Of a stretch of 64,000 bases of DNA, positions 32,664-43,782 are shown piece by piece. Below the pieces are notes generated by a model. That model worked only from the letters and a program-made list of their open reading frames with translations. It ran no database searches and was not told the DNA's origin. Positions within the stretch are counted from its first letter, which is position 1; every line of letters starts with the position of its first letter. Both the position numbers and the translations under genes were made by a program. Source of the DNA: Paraphysomonas bandaiensis. Its lineage: Eukaryota > Chrysophyceae. Location: positions 62,001-126,000 of the forward strand of contig CBFFRP010000075.1 of the NCBI GenBank assembly GCA_965644295.1, in the 5' to 3' direction.

Positions 32664-32966
32664 GTGAAATAATGGAGAAGTTCAAAAGAAGTTTAAAAGA
32701 AGTTCATAAGGTAGTTCGCTCAAGTTCAAAAGCAGTTCATATTCTGGAGTATATTCTGGATACGAGTGTATGTATAGGAGTTCTATGAGCTATATACGAG
32801 AACAAAAGCGTCGTTTTTTCATCGCCTTATCCAAAAAAACATACCGCAGAAGCTAATCAGAAATGGAGATTTTGTCAATAAAAAAGAGTCCCTCCAACAC
32901 ACTGTGGGGACACGAATCTTTGTCGTGATGATAACTTGATTGCAGTGAAATTGTGATTGTATAGGA
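32664..32966. other. Intergenic sequence before the solo LTR
   Basis: Includes a short run of imperfect AGTTCAAAAG(AAGTT) repeats at 32673-32745. No gene recognised. Confidence 0.4.
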
Positions 32967-32971
32967 ATAGC

Positions 32972-33279
32972 TATTAATTTAAGCTTTTAGTTAGTGCAAT
33001 ATTGACTGATTGATATTATAGGAGATATATAGTAAGTTTATGATGTTGTAGCACTGTGAGTTAGGAACCACGTCATTCACCAACATCAACATTCTATTCT
33101 ACAATCATATCTTTAACAGCTACTATATTTTCAGTTTCTTTGTATACTTGTAATAGCTACTCCTATACTGTAGTCATGTATATTCTGTATTTCATTGCTA
33201 CATAGAATACAGGATAACTACTAGCGATTGGCTTTACCAAACTTCAAGTACGCACGTAGGAGTTGGTTGTAGTTCAATA
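32972..33279 (-). repeat. Solo LTR of the intact copia family
   Basis: Reverse-oriented 308-base match to the 9095-9401 LTR with a few substitutions. Perfect 5-base target duplication ATAGC at 32967-32971 and 33280-33284. Arises by recombination between LTRs of a former full element. It fixes the LTR boundaries independently as TATT...AATA. Confidence 0.95.
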
Positions 33280-33284
33280 ATAGC

Positions 33285-34261
33285 AAATGCTAGGCGGCTG
33301 ACTAAAGTGTGACGTCGAACAGAACATTGAAGTATTGACAGCGTTTTGGAACTCCAAGAAGCAGATTAGGGATGGTTTGAGGGAACAAGTTATCGTCATC
33401 CAGCTGAAATCTTGATGTCGTGTTGCAGAAACCGCAACTTCAATTTTGAAGTAGCAAATGTCACGTACTTAGTTAGTAATTTGGAATTCCAATAAGCAAT
33501 TTGATTTGTGCTATTATTAACTGTAAGTTCGTATAGCAAGCTTCAATTCTAACTGTCTATGCGGGAGAGCTATTTATCGACAGTTAGAATTATCGACAAA
33601 ATGAGCGTGACAAGTGGGTTCCCATGACCTGTAGAAATGTGAGAGTGTATGTCTCGAGGTTATTGAAGATGACGCAAGCACTATGCCTATTAGTATTGGA
33701 GGGGAGTAAAGCATTAGAAATGCGCAGTGAAAGTTCAGTCCGAGTACGTCGTTGATTATTGTGCTGATTTACAGCATTAAACCGTGTTTGAAATGGAAAA
33801 AGAAGACCATGCAGGTGAGGTAGTGGATATGCTCAACTTACTGAGCAATGCTCTCAGTCGTGGTATAAAGAGAAATGCATCAGAAATGGCTTTCAGCTCC
33901 AGAGACTCCTGGCTAGTGTCAGGTAATAAGTAGTGGTAGTAGAGACCTAGAGACTAGAGTGTGTAGCTGGAGTACTATTGGGCTGTTGAGTAATAATCAG
34001 TTCATTCATTGTATGTTCAGTTATTGCTTTTCTGTTACATGCGCAAGCAATAATGAGAACTAGATGGTACTGTAATGAACTATAAGATTAGGTGAAATTT
34101 CTATATGCTCAAGATTTGTCGTTAATTTGCAGCAAACGCATGCATGTGTATGTATGTGTGTATGTTTCAACCCGTAGATAGTATGCATAAACTATTAGAA
34201 ATGATACAGCACAAACTTACTCAACTACTCTTAACTCTTAACGATACTATGTCTATCTGCT
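33285..34261. other. Gene-poor sequence between solo LTR and hAT element
   Basis: No secure gene. A short ATG frame at about 33793-33930 (starts MEKEDHAGEVVDMLNLL) could be an exon or chance. Confidence 0.35.
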
Positions 34262-34269
34262 ATAGGCAT

Positions 34270-35068
34270 CAGGGATAGGGAACAATATATTGTATTGCAA
34301 TACATTGTACAATATATTGCAATATATTGTAAAATATATTGATTGGTGGACTGGTCAAATATTCCATCAATAGTGTTTCTGCTAAAAGAGCTCACAATAC
34401 TATTGCAATATATTGCAATCAATATTATGATAGTCATATAAGAGAAGATTCTCAACTGTAGGGTGCAAAATGGATATAAATAACCGAGATATTGATTACA
34501 ACATTACAAAGGATAATGAAGCTGATGTTGACTATACGACTAAAAATCTTCAGTCAGCTCAAAAAATTAAGAAACGTACAGATCCACGAGTCATTAACGG
34601 TTGCCTGGCCTTGGTATGTACTTCCAATACATGGGAACGTCTGTTCAGCACAGCTAAACATATTATATCAGTGTTGCGCAAAAGTATCCATCCTACTTAA
34701 TATGCTGTTGTTTTAGAAAGCTCTTCGACAGTTATGGCCGGATACTAACATATTTCAATTAATTCTGTGGATGAATATGGTGATGTTGACCTCACCGATG
34801 ATGGCTCAGAGGATGAGGACGAGGTGGATTTTTAGTAGCTATAAGCAGCAGTTGGTTTGGTTGTCATGTGATCTTAATGACTAATACTAAAAATGAAATC
34901 TACGGATGTGTTTACCTACTGATTAGTCAAACTAATATATCGCAATACATTGACAATATATTGCAATATATTGTAATTGTATTGTAGGACCGGTTTAAAA
35001 AATCCATCAATACTATTGATGGAACGCTATCTAACAATAGTATTGCAATATATTGTTCCCTATCCCTG
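34270..35068. mobile_element. hAT-type non-autonomous element, uninterrupted copy
   Basis: 799 bases from CAGGGATAGGGAACAAT to its inverted complement, with perfect 8-base duplication ATAGGCAT at 34262-34269 and 35069-35076. Subterminal regions are built of repeated TTGCAATATATTG words. It is the reference copy for the interrupted element at 9052-15009 and shows the empty site for the copia insertion. Confidence 0.93.
34470..34700 (+). pseudogene. hAT transposase C-terminal remnant, second copy
   Basis: 76-codon frame nearly identical to 14409-14639, with the same NTWERLFS core. The catalytic region is lacking. The frame is conserved between copies, but both may simply derive from one recent source. 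Confidence 0.7.
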
Positions 35069-35076
35069 ATAGGCAT

Positions 35077-35477
35077 CATAAACACTATATAGTATAAATA
35101 ACTGTACATTCAAGTGAAGTATATAGTGTTACTAAGTTGTTACTAAGTGTGAATAGAAGTAAGTTTTCATACTATATAGTGTTACTAAGTTGTTACTAAG
35201 TGTGAACAGAAGTAAGTGTTACTAAGTATCATATATATTCATATCACTACTTACACATGAAAATATATCACATGTAGGTCTCGACTGGCCACATGGGGCA
35301 GTCTGTTATTTTTAGTTGAACAAATACTGACTGTCCTGCTTACTACTATACACAACTAATTGATAGCATATCAAAACTATGGTCAGTAAAACCTGGTAAC
35401 ACCACACTAACGATACCACATTGTCTACAAGGAATGTGGTAGCGTAGATATCCATCGTAGTAAAGCTATCTAAGGCT
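35077..35477. other. Intergenic sequence with a 53-base tandem duplication
   Basis: ATATAGTGTTACTAAGTTGT begins at 35121 and again at 35174, each followed by ACTAAGTGTGAAnAGAAGTAAGT. The rest is the 3' flank of the MutY gene. Confidence 0.55.
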
Positions 35478-36927
35478 TTAATTACTACTATTGCGCTTGC
35501 GTTTTTGAAGCGCACGTGACTTGCTATCTCGCACATGATTCAATATTTTCTTGACACCAGTAGTCAACCCATACTTCTTTGCATCTAACTCTTCCAACCA
35601 CCTCGCCTATACAGCGTCAATAACAAATATCTAAAAAAATGTAATGGGTCACCTCCCGCTCCCCATCTGCAAAGGCTCCACTCCACTGATCTTGAAGAGA
35701 TCGACGAACTTTAGCTTGCAAAGCACCAGCATCAACATAAATTACAAATAAGTGCATAAGGTGACGTTGATGAGAAAATATATGCACCAGAGGAGAATCG
35801 AATCGTCGCACCTCCAGCACAGGGAAACGTTTAGATGAATCGTACTTCGTTTTGTACTCAGGGCAGCATTTGCTATCCTCCACCTGCATATCATCCGGTA
35901 ATCCGGTGAATATAATGCCGAAGACTGATTGTAAAGTGCTGAGAGCACTGCACCAGTTGGGGGAAGTGTCAATATCGGATATTTGCAATGAGGGAAACTC
36001 CCACTGTCCAGCAAGGAGACCAGTAGTCGGGCGCCTTACAAATAAGAACCGCAGGTTTGGGACGTTAGAGGAGATGTTTCCGGATCTCACGCATACGACG
36101 CTGATAATAAATCTTACATCGACCGGTGGCTTCCGAGGTGCTTTCACTGGGAATGCAGTAACAGAGGAAATACAAAACGCATTATCAGCATCCTCAATAT
36201 CAATTTCTGCCCCCTCTTGCTCCACCCCACACAGCTTTTGAGCAATACACATCCGGTGCAACGGGCAGTTGTCACAATTTGGATTCACTGGCTTGCATAC
36301 TGTGGCTCCCAATTCCATTAAAGCTTGATTGAATGCTCCGGGCTGACTCGGATCAACCAAATCCTGTGCAATCACGCGACTCACTTTTTCCAATTTCGAC
36401 CCAACCGGAATACTAATCGCTCTTAATCGGGAAAGAACTCTCATTACGTTCCCATCAACAGCACATTCAGGTAGATTGTGTGCAATGGACAATATCGCTC
36501 CTGCAGTATATGGACCAATTCCTGGAATTTTAAGTAATTCTTCACTAGTTCGAGGAAGACAGCCGTCATACTTGTCCATAATAACCTGTGCAGCCTCTAA
36601 CAGTTGCTTGGCACGTCTGTAATACCCCAGACCTGCCCACACTGCATTAACATCGTCAAGAGACGCGGCTGCAAGGGCAGATACAGTGGGGAATATCTTC
36701 ATCCAGTTAAACCAGTAGGAGATAACTGTCTCCACTCGTGTCTGCTGTAGCATGACTTCACTGATCCATGTGCCATATTCAGAACAAGGAGGGGGAGGCG
36801 GATAGCCGTCTATCTCATCTCCTCTCCACGGCAGCTTACGTCTATTTATATTATACCAATCAACCAGACGCTTTCTGATAATAATGATATCAGCCTCTGA
36901 CAACAAGTACTTCTTATCTACTGTCAT
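35478..36927 (-). CDS. MUTYH: Adenine DNA glycosylase MutY/MUTYH
   Basis: Exons 35653-36927 and 35478-35606 (46-base intron) give 467 residues. Catalytic Glu57 in EVMLQQTRVE, helix-hairpin-helix KIPGIGPYTAGA with catalytic Asp158 in AVDGNV, and the iron-sulfur cysteines 211, 218, 221 and 227 (C-x6-C-x2-C-x5-C) are all present. The C-terminal NUDIX-like 8-oxoG-recognition domain follows (LLAGQWEFPSLQ). The last exon supplies the family-like ending WLEELDAKKYGLTTGVKKIL and a basic tail suited to nuclear targeting. It removes adenine mispaired with 8-oxoguanine. The frame runs open far upstream into a tetranucleotide array; I start at ATG 36927, just before the conserved region, and treat the upstream reading as artefact. 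No obvious mitochondrial presequence with this start. Confidence 0.95.
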
Positions 36928-37017
36928 CTGAAGAATCACGCCGACGGCAATGAATAGATATGAAGTGCAGCTGAATCGACCCCTCCAAGCTATACCCACA
37001 CAACACGATGTACAGAA

Positions 37018-38127
37018 TGTATGTATGTATGTATGTATGTATGTATGTATGTATGTATGTATGTATGTATGTATGTATGTATGTATGTATGTATGTATGT
37101 ATGTATGTATGTATGTGTGTATGTATGTATGTATGTATGTATGTAGGTATGTAGGTATGTATGTATGTATGTATGTATGTATGTATGTATGTATGTATGT
37201 ATGTGTATGTATGTATGCATGTATGTATGTATGTATGTATGTATGTATGTATGTATGTATGTATGTATGTATGTATGTATGTATGTATGTATGTATGTAT
37301 GTATGTATGTATGTATGTATGTATGTATGTATGTATGTATGTATGTATGTATGTATGTATGTATGTATGTATGTATGTATGTATGTATGTATGTATGTAT
37401 GTATGTATGTATGTATGTATGTATGTATGTATGTATGTATGTATGTATGTATGTATGTATGTATGTATGTATGTATGTATGTATGTACTGTATGTATGTA
37501 TGTATGTATGTATGTATGTATGTATGTATGTGTATGTATGTATGCATGTATGTATGTATGTATGTATGTATGTATGTATGTATGTATGTATGTATGTATG
37601 TATGTATGTATGTATGTATGTATGTATGTATGTATGTATGTATGTATGTATGTATGTATGTATGTATGTATGTATGTATGTATGTATGTATGTATGTATG
37701 TATGTATGTATGTATGTATGTATGTATGTATGTATGTATGTATGTATGTATGTATGTATGTATGTATGTATGTATGTATGTATGTATGTATGTATGTATG
37801 TATGTATGTACGTATGTATGTATGTATGTATGTATGTATGTATGTATGTATGTATGTATGTATGTATGTATGTATGTATGTATGTATGTATGTATGTATG
37901 TATGTATGTATGTATGTACTGTATGTATGTATGTATGCATGTATGTATGTATGTATGTATGTATGTATGTATGTATGTATGTATGTATGTATGTATGTAT
38001 GTATGTATGTATGTATGTATGTATGTATGTATGTATGTACTGTATGTATGTATGTATGCATGTATGTATGTATGTATGTATGTATGTATGTATGTATGTA
38101 TGTATGTATGTATGTATGCATGTATGT
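37018..38127. repeat. (TATG)n tetranucleotide array, 1.1 kb
   Basis: About 275 units of TATG (CATA on the other strand) with sparse variants. Variant spacing shows larger duplications: the GTGT...GCAT pair at 37203/37217 recurs 327 bases on at 37530/37544, and the TACTG...GCAT pair at 37917/37937 recurs 121 bases on at 38038/38058. Because four does not divide by three, every frame is a 4-codon repeat without stops, which creates false long ORFs. Confidence 0.98.
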
Positions 38128-38342
38128 TGTGTGTTTGTTGCGCATGATTGAAGTGATGTATATATATGTCTATAGAGTAGTGTTGGTGTTTGTTATATTG
38201 GACATTCCCACCGCAAGCGTTAAGGGATTTTATATTATTTATTTTCTGTATCAGCAATCGTCAAATTTAATTTAAAGGGAGTTGAGGATATCATTAGTTT
38301 GTTAAGTTGTGACGAGGTTTGTCTTACACTGATATTGAGGCT

Positions 38343-39477
38343 ATGTGGTTCGGCTCTCCCGGCAGTGGCAGTGCATTAACTGATGCACAAAAAGCAGGAG
38401 ATAGCCAGTACTCTACTGGCGGACACGAAACCATCCAGAGCATATTTAATTCAACGACATGTTTTGATTTGATGCGGAACAGCAGCAAGGTTCAGACACT
38501 TGAACTGATTCATTACTGAATATAAGCTTTCTTTCATATGCAGCTTGTCCTCTTTGAAAACACTATACCATTTCAGCTCGCGTTTCTGGCACTAGTTGAA
38601 CATGGTGAGTGTTTTATAGTTATGTCGTCCTCGTAAGTGACATTGATACTCGATTTCTACAGACACAGATGTAGCGCCGATTTGGGATCCTGAGAAGCGG
38701 ACTTTTATTGCGCTATTGACGGCGAGAGACTTCATTTTCACCCTGTATAGAAGACTACTTAATGCTACTGATAACACTGTAACTAGTGCAGTCACATTGC
38801 CGATTTCTGAAATACTTGTCCTCGAAGACCCTATTTTTGTTCACAATGATTTTAACAGTATGGATGCTGAAGATTCTGTGCACCAGCTATGCGCATCACT
38901 GGGACGGTTGGATGCAGAGTATGTGCCAGTAGTGGATCCCGATGAGGGAAGCCTGGTAGCTATTCTGGGGTATATGGACATCCTTCACTTGCTAGTTCAA
39001 ATGGCCCAGCGGATGCCGACGATGTTCTCCACCTCTATCCATGCGGCCTCCATAGGGCGGGTGCGCGCTGTGCCGACTGCCTCAAGGACTTCTACACTAT
39101 CAGAAGTGCTCGCGGTGATGGATGACAGGGACATGAACTGTATTCCTGTCACCGACGCTGCAGGAAAGGTTGTCGGTCTCTATCAGCTTTCCGATGTAGC
39201 GTACATATCCAAACAAATTACCGCGGAGACTGGGGCTATTAATTTTGATGAGTACTTAATTGGGGACATACTGGATGTCCAGCAGCAGTCAAATGGGGCC
39301 AGTCCTCTGTATTCGTGCACGTGCACGCTACAGGATAGTCTTAAGACAGTGATAGAAAAAATGGTTAATGGTCGACTGACAAGGCTTGTGTGTGTGGATG
39401 CTTCGGGATGCTGTATTGGAATTTTGGGCGTTAAAGAGGTGATAAGTTATATTTTTCCTGATGACAGTCCAATGTAG
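38343..39477 (+). CDS. AMPK/SNF1 gamma subunit (four CBS motifs)
   Basis: Exons 38343-38489, 38544-38604 and 38663-39477 give 340 residues; introns are 54 and 58 bases. The N-terminus matches SNF4/PRKAG (TTCFDLMRNSSKLVLFENTIPFQLAFLALVEHD, restored by splicing), with APIWDPEKRTFIALLTARDFI in CBS1. CBS2-4 follow: VPVVDPDEGSLVAILGYMDIL, IPVTDAAGKVVGLYQLSDV and LVCVDASGCCIGILGVKEVI. The Asp residues closing CBS1-3 (AxDF, YMDI, LSDV) that ligate AMP ribose are mostly kept; CBS4 has KEV instead. It senses adenine nucleotides and regulates the AMPK kinase heterotrimer. Upstream frame has no ATG before 38343. Confidence 0.93.
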
Positions 39478-40136
39478 AAGCAATGTCCTATAGCGCTAGT
39501 CATTTTTAAGGTTTCTTATGCCTTACTATTGTGTCATATTCTAGTTTCCCTCCTACCTGATCATTATGTGATTAGGCTGTCGTATCGAATATTACTACTA
39601 TTGTAGTTATACTGAAAGTTAGAATAATAATTTGGGTGAAGTATGATTGGTCTTGTTTGCTTCCTTCACTATTGTAGACACCCATCCTGCCTTTTTTTCT
39701 CTCGGATTATTAACTACAGCCTACTCTGAAGTATGAACTTGTAGCTTGTTGATGTTCGTTGCTCATCGCTAGTAGCCATTAGCCATCCCGTGTTCTGTGT
39801 AGGATATAAATACATAATCTACAAAACCTAAACTACAACAAGAGGGAAAGGATAAAATAAAATACAGGCGGTAGCAATTAAATATTATGACTTGTAGAAA
39901 AAACTAATGCAAAGCCTATCCAAAAGCAGGCACAACGAAGGAATAACAGCAAAAGGGCCATTAATCATGAAGTATTAAGTTACGACAGGCACTAGAAGAA
40001 ATATTTCTTAACCGTTTAAAGTTTACAATTTGTATTCATCTTTACAGCGATTATCATTCTAATGAAATTAAAAGATATAGTATATAATTCTATAATATAT
40101 TATATATAAGAAAGTAAAAATGCTTCTGATAATCTA
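39478..40136. other. AT-rich intergenic sequence
   Basis: 3' flank of the AMPK gamma gene. At 39760-39990 words resembling the copia LTR and gag (GCTAGTAGCCATTAGCCATCC, GAAAGGATAAAATAAAATAC, CAGGCACTAGAAGAAATATTTC) suggest a badly decayed copia fragment. Confidence 0.4.
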
Positions 40137-40151
40137 TAGAACTCCTCTCCT

Positions 40152-40875
40152 CACCCAAATAAGGGAAACTGCATTTCAATTGCATAAAAATGTGCTCCAC
40201 GAAATACAGAGAACTCAGACCTTACCCAACTGGATCACATCTGCACTACGGAGACTCTCCAGCAGAGCCTGGAATCCCTCCATCCCACAGGTCGAGAGAT
40301 ACTGGACTGGAACCATCACAGCAGCCCAACTGGAAACGGTCTTCGGAGATGCCATACACAACCACCTGACGGCACACAGTCTACGGAACCTAGAAACAGC
40401 GGTTATTAATCTCCTGCAACCGCTTTACACTGCAGCGAAGCTTATGTTACAGGATCGCGGTTGTCGCTATATCACCATGTCCAAAAGGCCGCCCAGGCTA
40501 CTCCCGAGACCCCGTCCGAAACGCAGTCAGTCAAGACAACGCCCGAGAGTCCTTCGCTTACTAGGGGTCCAACGACGACCCCCCACAGCGTATTCGACTC
40601 CAGACACACGTGCACACCTCACAGGTCCTACCCGACAGAGCACTGGACTGCCCAGACCTCCACAACGCCGACGGCTTCGACAACTCTATCTACACCCGCG
40701 GCCCCACAGGAGCACAGTAACACAGACTACAAACCCTACCCCTCCTCCCAACAATCCCCACCACCCTCAACCCACACATCTGGAACTAGGTGCACTCAAG
40801 ACCCTAATTCAGAACGCTGAGCCCCCTCCAAAACCAATGGAGACCCATCCCAAAGGGAGACCCCCAGATCAATAG
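40152..40875 (+). pseudogene. Pro/Arg-rich ORF of the retroposon
   Basis: The frame is open to 40875 (about 240 residues inside the element; a possible ATG at 40120 lies outside it). The N-terminal half looks globular (LPNWITSALRRLSSRAW, VERYWTGTITAAQLETVFGDAI); the second half is Pro/Arg/Thr-rich. A second frame at 40461-40820 is equally open and Thr/Pro/Ser-rich, and both frames have counterparts in the 46-kb copy. I cannot decide which is authentic; it could be a Gag-like or linker region of the parent element. Confidence 0.45.
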
Positions 40876-41118
40876 CGCCGGTGAGTCCCAGGACACACGA
40901 TCATGGCGAGCCTCATAACACACACTAAGAACGGAAGTGGTTGCACCTTGGTGCTTGCGGCGACGCACAAGCAGCTTCTGTAGCGTTAAATAGTAGGATA
41001 AAAGAGTTTGTATTGATTAGTTACGGGTAGTGGTCTAACTAGTATGACTAGCATTCTTCTAGCCACTAATTTATGCAAGGTCTCAACGCCTATTGCTAAA
41101 TAATCAGACATTCCCTAC
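40152..41118 (+). mobile_element. LINE-like retroposon copy, GC-rich
   Basis: Flanked by the 15-base direct repeat TAGAACTCCTCTCCT (40137-40151 and 41119-41133), a long variable-length target duplication of the kind made by target-primed reverse transcription. Contains a Pro/Arg-rich open region and a 3' part shared with 46331-46985. One frame of the 3' part reads RKWLHLGACGDAQAASVALN. The coding part is visibly GC-rich against AT-rich surroundings. No reverse transcriptase is present, so it is 5' truncated or non-autonomous. Confidence 0.8.
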
Positions 41119-41175
41119 TAGAACTCCTCTCCTGATATCCTTTCGTCTATATATCCTTTAAGTGGATGATAGTAT

Positions 41176-41222
41176 CAGGGCTAGGAAACAATATATTGAA
41201 TTGCAATACATTGCACAATATA
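41176..41222. repeat. hAT-type element end fragment
   Basis: CAGGGCTAGGAAACAATATA followed by TTGCAATACATTG, matching the left end of the 34270-35068 element with two changes. The rest is absent. Confidence 0.6.
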
Positions 41223-41365
41223 GTATCTAGGTTCTTAATATATCTCTATATTGATAATCAACTATATAATAATAATTCATATCATATGCCAGTAATGTAG
41301 CTATGCACCCCAATACTGGTCATATTTTACGTGCAAACCAAAGTGAAGGGCAAACGAGCATTATA

Positions 41366-43231
41366 TTAATTATTCAATTCTATCGTTGCTGCTTTATAAG
41401 TATCCACAATAGCAATGCACTCAACCACGTCATCCACACACACAACAGAAAAATCCCATAGCGTAATAAGGTGAAGCAAGAGCAAATGCCTCATTTGATT
41501 GTTAACTATATACGGTGCAAACCTTCGAGCAAAGACTTTTGCAGCTGAAGCAACATACCCATCGGCAAACACAGGAAAGGAATGCACAAACGCGTTCCAA
41601 AGTTTCATAAACTTTTTCTCCTTGAGAGATATAACATCCACATACTCGTCAATCATATCTTCACTCTGTTGAAGAATCCAATCACTCGAAATATCCTTGT
41701 CACTATCATAGGTGTCCTCAGTATGCGCCACCGGAAATCCATTGCAATGGTAATATTGCCTAGCAGGCGTGGGGTTGTTGGAATTCAATGAGCTGCCATC
41801 ATTCGCTTCTTTCATACCTTCAGCGTTATTGTAGAGCGATTCGTGATCCGGAATAGCATGCGAAATGAATTTCGGCTGTGATTCATCACTACTACGACTA
41901 GCAACACTCAATGCTTGTGTTGTAATTTCAGGACATTGTGCAACATATTCCTCACAATCTGACAGCATACCTCTCCAACTACCTCCGAAAAATATAGCCC
42001 CTTCTCTTCCCCTGCTTGCCACTCCTCCAGGATCATCATCACTATTCCTTGGTCTGGAAACAATTATATGCAGTCCCCCATCCATGTCCGCGGCGTATTC
42101 ATAACGAAAATGGCTGTGAAATGTTCGTAAATGAATAACAAGGGCTGAGAGAGCCCGTCTACTCGCTAGAGTCCATAAGCACGAGGCCGATGTTGTAGAA
42201 ACACTAATTGAAGAGGACTTAGCTTTCCGTTTCCGGTTACCGTTATTAACAGAGTCACTGCTCAAGTCCCGAGGTCTTTTGCCACTGTTTTGAGAGTTCT
42301 CTTCTACGACGTGTTCCCCTTTTCCAGAACAAGCAGCAAGCAGGGGAGTAATATATGTACACCCCGAACACCATGGACAGACAAGTCCATCATAATATGA
42401 GATACGATTTCTCATCTGAGGTGGAGAAATAATTTCACTATCCCAATAAGTATAATGATAAAATACAGGCCGTGCATTTAACCTCTGTGCACTGCTACTA
42501 GAACTACTGTCACCACTATAGCTCGAACTGTCAGAGTTATTCCGAGTTTGACACAGAGAATGTACTTTTTTCCTTTCAGTGGCATTGAACCACTTGACCA
42601 TCAATGTTAGACCCAGATCTTTCCTTTCATTTGTTCTCTGTGGATATCGACCATTCCTGTACAATGGTAGAAATATGAATTCTTCAACACACCCAGGAAT
42701 AAACGCACTTCTAGTCTCATTGTGAAGAGACCTGCCTGAGGATGAACACAGCGGGAGGAGTTCCACCACTCCGAACTTCGGTGAAAAACGACACGAAGAT
42801 GGACCGAATAGGCGACCCACACACTCGGACACAGTTCGACTCGCAGGATTTTGATTATCATCCTCTATCAAACATGCCACAATCAACAGTGTGCCTTTGA
42901 TGGTGGTGGTATTACACATCAAAGACATTACATGTTCTGTTCGGTCGAAGTTTGTATGTTTGTATTCCAGAGTACCCAGTATCTTCATCGTTGACAACGG
43001 ATTAAGATCTTGAAATTGAATAGACACGGCTCCAAATATAATCCTGTGCTCAATATTCCTGAACACTGGATTGAACTTAAAGGAGAGAATTTTCACTCGT
43101 TTGGATCGCGGGCTCCACCTGACATTCCGACGAAGTAAACACCTAGAAATACTTTGAGATCTATTAATAAAGGAGTAAAAGGATGTGGGCCCTCCATACT
43201 CCGCATTAAAACTATCACACTGGCGATCCAT
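41366..43231 (-). CDS. SUZ12: Polycomb PRC2 subunit SUZ12 (VEFS-box protein)
   Basis: Single-exon 621-residue protein. The C-terminal VEFS box is clear: EKKFMKLWNAFVHSF, then GYVASAAKVFARRFAPYI and LLLHLITLWDF. A C2H2 zinc finger lies in the middle: CPWCSGC supplies the cysteines, and LSALVIHLRTFHSHFRYEY supplies the histidines, as in SUZ12/EMF2/VRN2. Between the two halves sits an insert of about 75 residues rich in Ser, Lys and Arg. The protein scaffolds the EZH methyltransferase for H3K27 methylation in the nucleus. Its presence implies Polycomb silencing in this organism, possibly of the transposons around it, which is inference. Confidence 0.9.
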   Translation of the reverse strand: MDRQCDSFNAEYGGPTSFYSFINRSQSISRCLLRRNVRWSPRSKRVKILSFKFNPVFRNIEHRIIFGAVSIQFQDLNPLSTMKILGTLEYKHTNFDRTEHVMSLMCNTTTIKGTLLIVACLIEDDNQNPASRTVSECVGRLFGPSSCRFSPKFGVVELLPLCSSSGRSLHNETRSAFIPGCVEEFIFLPLYRNGRYPQRTNERKDLGLTLMVKWFNATERKKVHSLCQTRNNSDSSSYSGDSSSSSSAQRLNARPVFYHYTYWDSEIISPPQMRNRISYYDGLVCPWCSGCTYITPLLAACSGKGEHVVEENSQNSGKRPRDLSSDSVNNGNRKRKAKSSSISVSTTSASCLWTLASRRALSALVIHLRTFHSHFRYEYAADMDGGLHIIVSRPRNSDDDPGGVASRGREGAIFFGGSWRGMLSDCEEYVAQCPEITTQALSVASRSSDESQPKFISHAIPDHESLYNNAEGMKEANDGSSLNSNNPTPARQYYHCNGFPVAHTEDTYDSDKDISSDWILQQSEDMIDEYVDVISLKEKKFMKLWNAFVHSFPVFADGYVASAAKVFARRFAPYIVNNQMRHLLLLHLITLWDFSVVCVDDVVECIAIVDTYKAATIELNN

Positions 43232-43782
43232 TTAACTACTAGATATAATTAGGTCCAGCATGAAACTCAATGCGAGTGAGACGTCATGATGACCTCTCTG
43301 GTGAGAGCATCATTTGTAAGGGAGCGAATATCTGCATCTATACATCCACATACATGTGTGTGTGTATATATGCAGGTTGTGTTTGATGTGTTTGAACAGC
43401 ACACTCAAACCCACTCCAATTATACCATACTATACTGCTGTATACAGTCCCAGAATACACGCTCTGCGACACACATACACAGCACTGTATGCAGGAATAC
43501 AGTCTACAAGTGTATAAAATTTCGATATCACGAGCAGCAGGGCAAGTAGAGTGTGTATTGGTATTGTACTCCATGTACATGTACTCTGTATACCGGTATA
43601 CGGGGTACAGCTATTGATGCAGGCAGAACATGCATGTATCCTCAGTCTGATATCCTCATAGACGATCTCGTCCATATCATATCACCGCATCGTATCATAT
43701 GCATCTCAGATCACTGCAGTGTCTCCCGCCTATACAAGAACAACCCAATAACATAATCATACATTCAACGTAATAACTCACT
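43232..43782. promoter_or_regulatory. Divergent promoter region with long palindromes
   Basis: Between SUZ12 (-) and the multi-pass protein (+). Holds GTACATGTAC at 43575-43584 and the perfect palindrome GTATACCGGTATAC at 43588-43601, plus several TATACAG and TGTATAC words. Open frames on both strands here are low-complexity products of these words. Confidence 0.45.
43575..43601. promoter_or_regulatory. GTACATGTAC and GTATACCGGTATAC palindromes
   Basis: Two perfect palindromes separated by three bases, in a shared upstream region. They could be binding sites for a dimeric regulator; no experimental basis. Confidence 0.4.

Noticed and set aside
37018-38127. CRISPR-like array
   Set aside because: The unit is a 4-base microsatellite without spacers, in a eukaryotic genome.
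35617-38257. Very long open frames reading YIHT or YVCM repeats
   Set aside because: They are produced by the stop-free TATG/CATA tetranucleotide array, which is open in every frame. Only the MutY part from 36927 down has family motifs.
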